NCBI GenBank assembly: GCA_030770425.1
Contig: JASJFT010000312.1
Span: 1 to 40,747 of the forward strand
Direction of reading: 5' to 3'
Source: Darksidea phi
Lineage: Eukaryota > Ascomycota > Dothideomycetes > Pleosporales > Lentitheciaceae
DNA length: 40,747 bases
Shown here: positions 1 to 9,869 of the stretch, in pieces
Layout: each line of letters starts with the position of its first letter
Position numbering within the stretch: position 1 is the stretch's first letter
Made by a program: the position numbers and the translations under genes
Notes under the pieces: generated by a model
The model's database searches: none
What the model saw: the letters and a program-made list of their open reading frames with translations, nothing else
Told to the model about the DNA's origin: nothing

Positions 1-438
1 CCCAAGTTATTAACGGTGTCAAGTGTTGATGTGTGCTCTGGTCCCCATGCCTTCTCTTAGCCCTGCAGCGCCCGCTGGTACATCTTCTCCGCCTCGTCAA
101 GCCGTCCTAGGTTCTCATAGAGAATGCCCAAGTTGTTAACGGTGTCAAGTGTTGATATGTGCTCTAGTCCCCATGCCTTCTCGTAGCCCTGCAGCGCCCG
201 CTGGTACATCTTCTCCGCCTCGTCAAGCCGTCCTAAGTTCTTATAGAGAACGCCCAAGTTGTTAACGGTGTCAAGTGTTGATGTGTGCTCTGGTCCCCAT
301 GCCTTCTCTTTGCCCTGCAGCGCCCGCTGATACATCTTCTCCGCCTTCTGTCTATCTTCGCCTGCAAGACAATAGCCTAGCTCATGATACATCCACGCTT
401 GTATCATGCTTACGCCCGTCTCTTCTTCTTTAGAGAAG
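1..438 (-). repeat. 126-bp tandem TPR-coding repeats of NLR1
   Basis: Near-identical units start at plus-strand positions 61, 187 and 313, exactly 126 bp apart; a fourth, partial unit runs off the left edge. On the minus strand each encodes 42 residues of a tetratricopeptide repeat with the pattern TLDTVNNLG..Y..LGRLDEAEKMYQRALQG. The units differ by only a few bases, far less than between TPRs of one ordinary protein, so they were probably amplified or homogenised recently. High internal identity of C-terminal repeats is known for some fungal NLRs. Confidence 0.93.
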
Positions 439-2963
439 TACACCCTTATTAACCACCCACCAACACCTGCAGCATGCCCTAACAGTCGCTTCTGCTTCAT
501 CCAGAACTCCTCCTCTGATTTAGATGGAACATTCAATGCCACTATGCCCACTGCAATGCAGCCAAGAACGTACTGCCCCTCGTCTTCTACCAGCCGCCCG
601 CACCATTGATGCAGCACCGAATGCATTGAGTGGCTGTTACTGCCTTCTCTTGCATCTGCGAGCGAGTAGCGCGATAGAAGGCCAACCGCATCAGCGTACG
701 CTAGCTCATTTTCAGCAATACTAAGTAGCCATGCCGGAGTATTCATCTTTTTAGACAGTTTTGTTGCAGCTGCGACCAGCTCGTACCAGAGCTCCTCGTG
801 ATCTAGGAAACCCCACAGCCTAAGCAGCCACGCCGCTTCTTCGCTCTGCTTCTGCACCTGCTCGTACGATATCGTCCACGTCGTCAGCACGTTTCGGTCA
901 CCATACTCCTCGAGCGGAAACCGGCCTTGGCTCTGCATTAGGCGCTCCCAGGTTCTGTCATAGTGCTCTGTATAGGTCAATGCAGACATGTTTGTCTCTT
1001 GCAAGTACGAGCCAGCTTGGGTTAGGGCCAAAGGGAGTCCACTGAGTCGTTCAAGGATAATGCTGGCGTCTATTTACTACGTATTAGTTGCTACACTATT
1101 GTCTTTGTGTCTGTAATTGCAACTCACTTTCAATCGCCCTTCCGGCATTATTCTCCAGAATCGCTCTTGCCTGCTCCGTCTCGACCGTTCCTACCTTGAG
1201 CCCTAAACCGAGCCTCTGCAGGCTCGCCAGCCGACTGGTGACAAGAATGGACCCATAGTCCGCGCCAGGGAAGTACGTTTTTACGTTATATGCCTGTACG
1301 TTATCTTTGTCATGGTAGTCGCGGTCGACGTTGTCGAAGATTAGCAGCCAATGCTGATTCGACGCGAGAGACAGCCACCGCAGACACTCGCGCACTGCTA
1401 CATCCACATCGATAGTAGAGTGCTTCAGCATCTCCACACCATCCACCGTCAGCTCGTCCTGCGGCAGCCTCTGCATCATGCTCGCGAACGACTGCTTCAA
1501 GCTAGCCTCCGATTCCCCATCTAGCCAGAAGACGCTGCTGAAGACGTGGTGGTATTTCCGCGCGAACTCGACCGCCAGCTGTGTCTTGCCTATGCCACCG
1601 AGGCCGTGGAGCACGGCAACCTTCTGTCGACTGACGGCAGCTGTGTTTTTGACGAGAAGCTGCTCTAGCTCCTGCATCTCTGCATTGCGTTGGACGAACT
1701 TGCCTATCGTTGGCATACCTTTGAGATGGAAGTCGATCTTGTGCTTGCCGTGGTCTGCCACAACAGTCAACCTCCATTTGGTATCGTCTACGGCTAGGAT
1801 GATAGTTACATTGAGATCGCGCCCATACGAGCTTAGGAGATTGATTGACCATGCTCTCAACTACTTCTGCCACCGTCTCAAAGTCTTCCTCCGTTGCCTT
1901 TCCAAACTTGTTCATGTTGAAGTGGGTCCGCGAGAGCGAGTACTTGCTCGTCGCGTCCGACAGGTCGAGACAGCCAGAGCTCTCGCTGACCACAAACCTC
2001 TGTGCATGTAGTTAGCCTCGCAGGTCGTAAAACACTCGTTTACACTTGCCGTCCGACTCTGCCCCCCCACGATCTTCCCTACGTCGCTAGCCTTGAGCTC
2101 GTAGAAGCATGCGATCTGCGTCTTGCTCGTCTGGCCCCGCATCTTCTTTAGGAAGCCATCCACCACCTCTTGCAGGTATGCGTTTCCCGGCTGCAGCACC
2201 TCAAGCGCGGTGGGCTGCACTTGATCGTTGTCGTATTCGCGTCGTGCCGCCTCCAGCATCTCCATTTGATTCATCCCTCCCGCGCCTCGGAACGGTGTCC
2301 CGAAGAAGACCAGGCCAGTGGTCGATGGAAACACACCAGGCCACTCGCTCGGGTACTGTTCGGCTTCCAGCAGTGCCTGGGAGACGCTCAGCTACTGGCG
2401 CATCGCCGTCCAGTAGACCTACTCACCTTGAGCACGACCAGCCCGCCAAAGCAGTGCGCCACAAACAACAGCGGACGGGACGATATATCCTGAGGCAGTT
2501 AGCGGATACGCCACGCCTTTCAGACACGGTCGGCACCTTTCTCTTCCGCTTCAAGGCTCTTAGCAACCGCTCTGCCACCGTAAACGCGCTCTGCTGCATG
2601 GCCTCCTTGCCGAACCACTGCGACTGATATCCGTAGCGCATGATGCGTGCGTTCGGTGCCACTGCCGGCAGCATGCTTTCCTCCTCGAGCCAGTTGACCC
2701 ACCGCGGGCTCTCCCTGGTGCCCACATTCCTGCACCAGCTGTCGTCGGGATGGGCGCCGAGGCCGTGGACTGCGACAATGCTAGGTGGCTCACTGTAAGT
2801 CTGAGCAAGCAGACATAGGCGCTGAACGTACTCGATAATCTGGGCAGCTTCTGCCTCTGCTGGTGCCTCGCGGAGCACCTTCAGCCCGATATCGTCTTCG
2901 GTCGCCAGGCGGCCCTAGCCCCGCGTTAGCCTCGGCGTGCGGGACCGTCGCGCTACCTACCAT
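57..2963 (-). CDS. NLR1: alpha/beta hydrolase - NB-ARC - TPR protein, stop inside the TPR array
   Basis: The model is complement(57..1069, 1128..1754, 1810..1999, 2044..2376, 2427..2489, 2537..2914, 2961..2963), about 868 residues. All six introns (44-58 bp) have GT-AG ends and keep frame; the first falls directly after the ATG. Residues 2-260 are a lipase-like alpha/beta hydrolase: oxyanion motif VHGLGAH at about 50 and nucleophile elbow AHCFGG at 138-143, with Cys in place of the usual Ser. A conserved linker (VSESSGCLDLSD) follows. The NB-ARC has P-loop GLGGIGKTQ (about 373-381), Walker B LLIFDNVD, ILVTSR and GLPLALTQAGS. TPRs begin near residue 755. The family comprises STAND-type receptors of fungal non-self recognition. 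A TAA at 57-59 replaces the Tyr codon present in the neighbouring unit, yet TPR coding continues to the window edge, so the protein appears shortened. The gene is divergent from the DUF6601 gene (280-bp gap). Confidence 0.88.
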
Positions 2964-3243
2964 AGTTTGCTTCCGGTGTACAACCTAGATGTGATGCATA
3001 AAGGTGAAAAGAGAGTGGCGAGGAGTTGCGCAGGCAATCGATGAGTATATGTCAGGCTGAGGCAGTCCGCGCTCTATTGACGCGGCAGGCCTGCAGCGAG
3101 GCTGGGGCGAGCAGGCAGCTGAAGGCGAGTCCCTCGCGAGGCCCCAGGCGCAGACACGATCCTGACAAGGAAAGATATATTATTTCCATAGTCGATTCAA
3201 CGTGCAGACCTGGCCTATACAGACATACTTCTCGCCACTAGAC

Positions 3244-4200
3244 ATGCCTCCATTCTCGAAAGAGGCCGAGCTCGCGCACGACTACGAGCCTACAGCCAAA
3301 GCACCAACCGCGACTTTACCAGGCTACCCTTTGGTCAAGTGGAACGACTCCCCTCGTATGAAACAATTTCTTGAGCAGGAACTCTGGTGCGGAGATCTGG
3401 AGGCGATGGCACCTCGTCTCTGGATTATGACGACTTTTTCTAGCGCCAACATCAACCCTTTGCACCGCCAGCGAGTCAAGGGTCGTGAGATCGTCGTCAC
3501 GGAAGAACCACGACTGCATCTAGTCTGGATCCACAATCGCATCTTCGTCAAACCTCTACCACGGTATTTGCTGTCGCAGGCATTCTGGAAAACGTTTCTA
3601 GAAGAAGACACGAACCGAGCGGGCTACAGCCAGAGCAACCTCTGCAAGGCTGCAACTGGCTTCCTGCGCACGTACCGCTACTTGATCCAGCACGAATCCG
3701 ACTTCCACATCGCTCAACAAGACCACCTCCGCCTCATACCCAAAGACATAGACTGGCCATCGTTCTGCCGGCTCACCTCGGAACTCAGCCACATCGACGA
3801 CACGGTTGTGTCGAAGAGATACTACTATGGCGAACTAAGACTGACACGACTCAATTTGTATGCCCCGCTGCTTCTCCGCAAATTCCACTTCGAGCAGGTG
3901 CATGGACAGTACGGAGACTTCTTTGGACGGCTGTATGGGCCTATACTCTTCGTATTCGCTGTGGTTTCGACGATCCTGAACTCGATGCAGGTTGCACTTG
4001 CAGCTAACCAGCTGGAGGCCTCCCATTGGGAGGCAGTGTGGGACGTGTCGCGATACTTCAGCATAGTCAGTCTCGTAGCAGCGGCTATTATCTCATCGTG
4101 GTTTATACTCCTGTGGCTATGGATATTCTTAGACGAATGGATCTATACAATAAGACGAAAGCTAGCGAAGAAACGAGAAGCCCAAAGTACGCCGTGTTAG
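3244..4200 (+). CDS. DUF6601 family membrane protein
   Basis: This is a single-exon gene of 318 residues, starting at the ATG at 3244 (MPPFSKEAEL). The open frame extends upstream to 3202 but without an ATG. The central part (PRLWIMTTFSSANINPLHRQ and HLVWIHNRIFVKPLPRYLL) matches what I know of fungal DUF6601 proteins, whose function is unknown. Two hydrophobic segments near the C-terminus (around LYGPILFVFAVVSTIL and IVSLVAAAIISSWFILLWLW) look like transmembrane helices, followed by a basic tail (RRKLAKKREAQ). The protein is therefore predicted to be a double-pass membrane protein with a large N-terminal soluble part. It is intact, with no lesions, and divergently arranged with NLR1. A functional link with NLR1 is only a possibility. 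Confidence 0.85.
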   Translation: MPPFSKEAELAHDYEPTAKAPTATLPGYPLVKWNDSPRMKQFLEQELWCGDLEAMAPRLWIMTTFSSANINPLHRQRVKGREIVVTEEPRLHLVWIHNRIFVKPLPRYLLSQAFWKTFLEEDTNRAGYSQSNLCKAATGFLRTYRYLIQHESDFHIAQQDHLRLIPKDIDWPSFCRLTSELSHIDDTVVSKRYYYGELRLTRLNLYAPLLLRKFHFEQVHGQYGDFFGRLYGPILFVFAVVSTILNSMQVALAANQLEASHWEAVWDVSRYFSIVSLVAAAIISSWFILLWLWIFLDEWIYTIRRKLAKKREAQSTPC

Positions 4201-4269
4201 ATAGGCAGATTTAGTATAGATAAAGTGGTTATAACCCTAGGCAGTAGTATTGCCTTGCTGAAACTTCTG

Positions 4270-4680
4270 CTAATACATCCGCGCCACTGGAGCTCTCCAG
4301 GGTGCTGAGGCTGACTCGCTTCTGGCAACGGTTGCTTCGCCCACATGTGCCACTGCGGACACGGTAAGGTCCGGCGCCGCACCTAGTCGCGCTACCTTGA
4401 CCATTGGCTCTGTCGCATCTACCTCTGATGCCACTCTCGTGCGCTTTCGACCTCGTTTCCCTTAACTTTAGTCTTCTTAGTAGCCTCGTTTCAGCACGCT
4501 TCGCCCGCGCGTCCCGAAGCTCCTCGTAACCCATAACCTTAGCCGTACCTAGTACCAGTGACTTCGTCGCCCGTCAAACTTTAGCTTCGTCGTTGACTTT
4601 AGCAAGAATCGGATTTGGTTCTACTAGAGAGTACCTGTAGCAAAGGACATTTGGGCGGCTTTAGCAAATCTATGAAGATA
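4270..4680 (-). pseudogene. C-terminal remnant of a pogo/Fot1-type DDE transposase
   Basis: Read across several minus-strand frames, the segment matches the typical tail of fungal pogo-like transposases: FAKAAQMSFA, then SLVLGTAKVMGYEELRDA with RAKRAE, a basic patch GKRGRKRTRVASE, and a terminal APVARMY followed by TAG at 4270-4272. At least two frameshifts and internal stops (two adjacent TAGs) lie between these blocks, so no functional protein is possible. The helix-turn-helix and DDE catalytic regions are absent. Upstream (4690-4768) I see no continuation, so this is a 3' scrap of one element rather than a decayed full copy. The assignment rests on motif memory and not on a search. Confidence 0.72.
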
Positions 4681-4768
4681 CCTCTATAGACTCTTATTTA
4701 CTCTACTCTTCAAGAGTATGAGCATCGTACTTGACACTCAAATCATGTAGAGACATAAATGGGGAACG

Positions 4769-5065
4769 AACAGTTTACCTGTATGAACGGCGCTGAGCTT
4801 TTTGAAAAGCTCAAGAGCCGACAGGACCGCTTTAGACACCACTTTTGGCAACCTGGGGTCACCTCGGAATCGGTTGGCCTGGACAGATGGCAAATCCAGA
4901 TCCATCCATTCAAATACCAGGCATCCCGGGTCGTGTTGATCTTTATTTGACCGTACTGTTGATGAAAGTTGGTGTAAGAGATGTAGATTGGTTAGGCAGA
5001 AGGCCTTGCCTATATAGAAACTAGCGCTAGTACAGACGCCAAACAGTGGCCGTATAGCCAACCTC
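4769..5065 (-). pseudogene. Protein-kinase N-lobe fragment, copy 1
   Basis: This 297-bp segment is a direct-orientation duplicate of 12829-13125, the same length without indels and differing mainly by single-base changes. The minus-strand translation contains DPGCLVFEWMDLDL and KAVLSALELFKKLSAVHTG, which resembles the hinge and alphaD/alphaE region of fungal Ser/Thr kinase-like proteins just before the HxD catalytic loop. It ends at a GTAAAC sequence that could be an old splice donor, with no catalytic loop after it. On its other side it is cut by the inverted-repeat element at 5067. It is a gene fragment, not a gene. Confidence 0.65.
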
Positions 5066-5066
5066 C

Positions 5067-5473
5067 CACGCGGTTAGAAGAAAAACGCCCACTCACAATG
5101 CCTCGGCAAACCCCTCACCCATACAAAATCGTGTAGGAACGCGGTTTTTAGACCCATTCTCCTAAAATATTAATTCTGAATAGTTTGAAGCCTTAACTTT
5201 ATATGGGGATAGTAGTATATAGTGATTTTTTAGTGTTGTCGCTCAATACCCAGTCATTTCACCCCCCATATCAATACAGTCCTAATACGCGCCTTTTTTG
5301 GTGTATTAAAATTTTGTATACCTCTGTTAGACAAAGAAGAAGATTTGCGTAATCAAATATATATATATATATATATCAGTACTATTGTGGAGTTGTGTTG
5401 GGTTGAAAAGTTGGTGGCATTATTTTGGGTGGGGCAGAATCTATTGAGTGGGCGTTTTTCTTCTAACCGCGTG
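5067..5473. mobile_element. MITE-like element with 29-bp perfect terminal inverted repeats
   Basis: The sequence 5067-5095 (beginning CACGCGGTTAGAAGAAAAAC) is exactly the reverse complement of 5445-5473. The 407 bp in between is AT-rich and carries no plausible coding frame. No target-site duplication is evident: flanks are ...ACCTCC and CGTTGT.... Its left end abuts the point where the kinase-fragment homology stops. This fits a small non-autonomous DNA transposon. The parent family is unknown. Confidence 0.75.
5357..5376. repeat. (AT)n microsatellite
   Basis: About ten uninterrupted AT dinucleotides lie inside the 407-bp inverted-repeat element. Confidence 0.9.
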
Positions 5474-6470
5474 CGTTGTTTTACGCTGTTCTATCCCCTC
5501 CGCAGATGTGCATCAGCGCTAGTCCTAAAGTAGCAAGCACTCTTTGGGCTTGGGCTCTGAGATTTTGCGAGCCTCCCCCCGCACTCTCTCTGCCACTCCG
5601 AACTCTTTGCTAACCCCTTCATCTGTTTGCACATTGAGACTCTGTGGTGATACGTCATCACTTGCAGGCCCAGCACAGTGGGTGCAGCCTCACTTGTATC
5701 GCGTCAACTTGACTGGCTCCGACTCTATTGGTCTCAGCATGTGCCCAAAAGCTCGAGATAAGACGGACATGACACATTCTTACGACCAAGGAGCGGGGGC
5801 ACGCCGTGGGCATCTCAATCGTTGCGGCTCTGCCACAGTTCTCACGCAATTTCTTCCAGTCGTCTTTCTAGATAAGACTCTGCGACACATCTCGCTACCG
5901 TGTTCGCTGATCAATACATCGGATAAATGGACGTAGCACTTGGTAGCATTTTGATACCAGCGAAACATGGAGCTGATGGCTTTGTTGAGTTCACTACTGT
6001 CCGATTTTTTAATGCAACAAGTATCTATCTAGAAATACTTCAGGCCGTCGTTTTTAGCATTTTCTAATGACTTGGGTTAGGCACCGCCGAATGGCTCGGT
6101 CCATGATGTCGCCATTACCAAGAGATCGAATCGCCTCATCAGCGAGCTGGGTATTCGCGGAATGGGTCAGGCTTTGTTGTGGTCTGACAGGCTCGCTCGG
6201 CTGCGAATTGAACGTTCTCGCCTCAACGGTGGCGAATTACTACGTACTCAGCCCAAACCTTTGGGACCGGAAGTATCCGTCTCACCCAGACCTGCTCCGT
6301 TGCACCGTCGTGTAACCAATATTCTAACTTGCACAATCGGCTTCCGGGTTTTGCACGCTGCAAGCTTTATGCCCCCCTATAGTGCGTACGGGTGAGTAAT
6401 ATCACCCTTGCCTTATTAGTTTTAGCCTCGAATAGGGTATATCCGAGGCGAACGCCCTAAATGCGGGACT
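5474..6470. other. Unassigned stretch with a possible coding remnant at 6091-6398
   Basis: No gene can be supported here. On the plus strand a frame from about 6091 (APPNGSVHDVAITKR ... LWSDRLARLRIERSRLNGGE) to a TGA at 6396-6398 has a protein-like composition. It is preceded by an acceptor-like TTCTAATGACTTGGGTTAG, so it may be the last exon of a decayed gene. I do not recognise the family and found no convincing upstream exon. Confidence 0.3.
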
Positions 6471-7178
6471 AATTGCGCGTAGTGGGAAATTGGCACCGCA
6501 AAAGTAAGCATCTAGGAGACGACCAGCATGACAACATCTCAAAGGGCGTATCGCAACACCAAAAATCAACCTGTATAGATATCTCTACTGTATTTTATAG
6601 CTACACTTTGTTTGAGACCAAATTATGCACAAGATGCCAAAAAAAAACCCTTGTTTGTATAGATATTTATATGGTTGCGTGGTGTGGTGGGGCATCTGAT
6701 TTATCATCCAAAGTGTCCCATTTTTTCTGTCGGACCCTGTGTCCCTAATCCATTGGAGTAGGTGCCCCTGACGTGGAAATATATAAATGGCTGATTTATT
6801 TTCACTGAACCTGGCGTACGACTTGACCATGAAGATAATCATACCATTCCTCTCAAGCCTCCAAACTTTGTTTTATGAGAGCCGACTTTTGCGTCATCTT
6901 TGCGTAGCCAACGCATACGGAAAGGCCAAGCCACCACTCAGGAAGGGAGGCAAGCGCTGGGGAATGAGGTAGCCGCTAGAAAGCCACGGAAAGATTTATG
7001 CTGCAGAATAACCCCAGGAACCTAGAAACCTCCGGTGGATAGAAGAGGCCCTAGATTCCACCCGCTGAAAAGAGAGGGAATCAAGGACCTTGAGGCCAAA
7101 GAAGATTATTAGTTGAATTGAAGTCATTGCACACTATCTTTCCGCAACTCCCAGTACCAGGTCCAACAACCTTCCAGA
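6471..7178. other. Intergenic stretch, possible transposase scrap near 6909-7020
   Basis: There is no supported gene. Around 6909-7020 the plus-strand frame QRIRKGQATTQEGRQALGNE recalls the region after the DDE domain of fungal pogo-type transposases. It runs into a stop and has no flanking support, so it is noted only as a weak hint. The last 50 bases before 7179 form the leader of the small gene that follows. Confidence 0.25.
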
Positions 7179-7781
7179 ATGACTACCGACGCTCTGAAGA
7201 ACCACATCTTGGGCATTACCAATGCCAAACACCAACTCCACCAAACATGGGCAGTCCCAGTGAAGCAGGCCACCAATGTCAAGGTGGGTCACCACCTCAA
7301 GATTGTCCCTATAGTCATGGCTGCCGCGACGTCCGGTTCGTCGTCATCTGTCTCAGATGACACCAAGACGAAACTCGACAACATCCACAAGGCGACTGTC
7401 CAGACCGAAAAGGACTCAGTCAATACTTATGGAGTGACTGTAAACGACTACAACAACTCTGGCACTCACACCGACGACGAGTGGATGTCTAAGCTCGACG
7501 CCGCGACGGACACGGCAACCAATCCAGTGACCCAGCGATTCACCGATGCCAAGAATCAAGCGATCGATGTGATCAACGGTCTCGGCACCGACGACGAGCA
7601 GAACGCCGCCGCCGATTACTACAACCGCGGGCTAGTTTATCCTGTCCAGCTCACCGACGCCGTTGTCTACGAGATCAACACCATCATCCAGAGCGTCGGG
7701 GATATCATCCTCGGTATCTTGAACACTGTCGAGGCTGTGGGCAACACCATTGAAACTGCGGCTGTCAGCATCCTCGCCTAG
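7179..7781 (+). CDS. Unrecognised 200-residue protein
   Basis: This is a single open frame from ATG (7179) to TAG (7779-7781). I do not recognise the family. The sequence has no signal peptide. Residues 45-65 are Ala/Ser-rich (MAAATSGSSSSVSDD), the middle is polar and Asp/Thr/Asn-rich (QTEKDSVNTYGVTVNDYNN), and the last 45 residues (VVYEINTIIQSVGDIILGIL...AAVSILA) form hydrophobic and amphipathic helices that could associate with membrane or oligomerise. The frame is uninterrupted and GC-rich with well-behaved codon use, unlike the debris around it. An internal ATG at residue 47 is an alternative start. It has no close neighbours that suggest a role. Confidence 0.6.
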   Translation: MTTDALKNHILGITNAKHQLHQTWAVPVKQATNVKVGHHLKIVPIVMAAATSGSSSSVSDDTKTKLDNIHKATVQTEKDSVNTYGVTVNDYNNSGTHTDDEWMSKLDAATDTATNPVTQRFTDAKNQAIDVINGLGTDDEQNAAADYYNRGLVYPVQLTDAVVYEINTIIQSVGDIILGILNTVEAVGNTIETAAVSILA

Positions 7782-9741
7782 ATCATAGCCCTCTGAACGA
7801 GGCGGAACAAGATGGATCGGTTCTTAAAACGTGGACTGATCGGCTTGTGGTGCGACGAGGATTTTTTTGGGAAATATATGTGCCAGGGTACCCGTTTGTC
7901 GGCGATACTCATGAAAGTGCAATCTGTGGCACTGTTAGGAAAAAAGTTTATGACTTCATGTGTGCTAGACCCAACTTAACACTCTCATTCATTCACTACT
8001 ATCTATAAACTTCTCTGCCAAGCTCATCTCCCTTTCCACCGGAATAGTAAGCTGCTAGAACCCCCAAACAAACGAATCCTTTATACCTTCCTAGAGCCAA
8101 CACCAACCCTAACCCTCCCTCCCTCCAAGAATTTCTTGGGTAATTCCGAGGCCATTGTCATGAGCCGAAAATCTCCGCAATTTTCATTTTAGTATGGTCC
8201 GAAAATACCTTCCCTTTGTTTGGAATTGTTACATGCCGAATTTTGGTTGCGCCTGGCTAGCCATGGCCTTATTTTAGTTCCCGCAGTAGGTCCCTTTCCG
8301 GGTGCCCCGACATAGACCTACTCGAGATCTCATCTGGTCGTAGCTGAAATCTTGTGCTCGAAATGCCCCAGAGTTGTGAAGGTCTAAGTTACTTTTGAAG
8401 TGGAGAAAATAGAAGCAACTGTAGTTTGTGAAGTGACGAACAAATGTATTGGATGTGGTGCTGTAGCGCTACTAACTAGCCACAGCCTATTCTTATTAGG
8501 GTAAAGGGCAATTTAGTGTGACCGTGTTGCTGAGTTAACTAAGGAGCGCCTCGGCTTCTGGAACCTCAACTCCGCTCATAACAATCACCGTTGAACTTCG
8601 CGGTACGACACATAGCGTGATATACGATCGTATCTATGTTGGACACCTCTCCACGGGCCGCCACTATACCTGGCGCCTTTCAAGGGTCGTAGATGCGCCT
8701 TTATCGCCTCTGCCAACGTGAGAAAGCCTTTGCTCGGTTCCCCCAACTCATCGGGGGCTTCCAAAGATATCAAAGCTGGATAACACCTCGAGCACCACTT
8801 GTAAACTGAGTTTTGATAATGGCGCCAATTGACCGAACAAATGACCGCCAAATCACTCCCATTGCCGAGGACTTTTTCTCCCTTATGATCACCCCACAGG
8901 TCAACAAGAACCCCCCAACCCGATAGCTACGTATCGAACGGCAATAAGGAGGCCATCTCATTGATTGAGACATGCTTTTAGCTGCGAAAACGGGTCCTTA
9001 GCCGCCACCATCCTAATATGGAGTCTTCCCTTGGAACTTTTAATGAGTGAAGATGGAGAATATAGAGATAGGCGTTTGATGCTGCTTTAGTTGTAGATAC
9101 AGAGCCAGTGCATATGTGGAATGGGCCGAGCGGCGTATGCATGGGTACGAGGAATGGTACGGTAATAAAAGTGACTCAGCACCATATATCGCCACCAGCT
9201 GCAGGGAGGACGGCCGACCCGCTCCAGCCTTAGGGTTGTGTGAGAGGCGTTGAACCCTTTGAAGAATGGAGTTGGAGTGTGCGTGGTTGCCACTGAGAGC
9301 TTACTAGCGATATCGCACGTGCCATAGGTCTTCGAGCTAGACTCTGCCATAATAGGTTAGAACTCGGAACCGAGAGCGATCTGGAGTAGGCCCCACTGCG
9401 GGAGCTAAATCCGGGCACCACGGCTAGCTAGGTGGCAACAACCACCACAACTTCAAATATCATTTCTTTCGGAAAATCCCAACGCCTCTTGCACAAGGAT
9501 GTCGCCAGAGCGGATCGGCCGCCCTCCCCGCTAGCCGTGGCGATATGACACTTCTGCCGGTGCCTTCATGCTGACACATCAGATCCGAGTTAACGTTACA
9601 ACTTACCCAAGTACTCTACATGTACGCCTTTCTCCTTGCTGCTAACAATTCCCCATACTATCCACTGAATAGAATATACGAGTAGTAAAGCATTATTCTA
9701 ACCATATACGAGGCCCGTAGTTTACGAATACAAGAACAACT
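7782..9741. other. Long intergenic region without a supported gene
   Basis: Short frames exist on the minus strand (8585-8851; 9087-9350, with an ATG at 9348-9350), but none shows a recognisable domain or splice pattern. The frame at 8585-8851 contains SLEAPDELGEPSKGFLTLAE, which reads like protein and could be an old exon. I see no repeats or RNA genes. Confidence 0.35.
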
Positions 9742-9869
9742 CTAACTATGCTGCATCTCCTGCCTGAGGGACGAGTAGTGCTTAAAGCACGCTACTGCAG
9801 TAGGATGCCCAGGACCAAGCACATGCTGGCATCCGCTACTTGCCCTTTCATAAATTGTCAAAGCAGCTT
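9742..9869 (-). pseudogene. Out-of-frame last TPR of NLR2
   Basis: Just beyond the NLR2 stop (TAG, 9870-9872) another minus-strand frame encodes IEAALTIYERASSGCQHVLG, then PGHPTAVACFKHYSSLRQEM, and a natural TAG at 9742-9744. This is the usual closing repeat of fungal NB-ARC-TPR proteins. A single missing base in the sequence around 9870 (apparently within a former Tyr codon of RYEAAL) shifts the frame and creates the early stop, removing about 43 residues. Confidence 0.8.

Noticed and set aside
1478..2011. Plus-strand ORF of 177 codons over the NB-ARC region
   Set aside because: Antisense shadow of NLR1 exons; no domain or start context.
6364..6450. Small hairpins (for example GCCTCG...CGAGGC)
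   Set aside because: Stems of six bases at this length are expected by chance.
7239..7320. Possible intron (GTGGGT...CTATAG) inside the 200-residue gene
   Set aside because: Would be 31 bp, shorter than fungal introns, and the frame is open without it.
8106..8122. CCCTAACCCTCCC, telomere-like repeat
   Set aside because: Fewer than two units of the TTAGGG-type repeat; chance in a C-rich tract, not a telomere or internal telomeric array.
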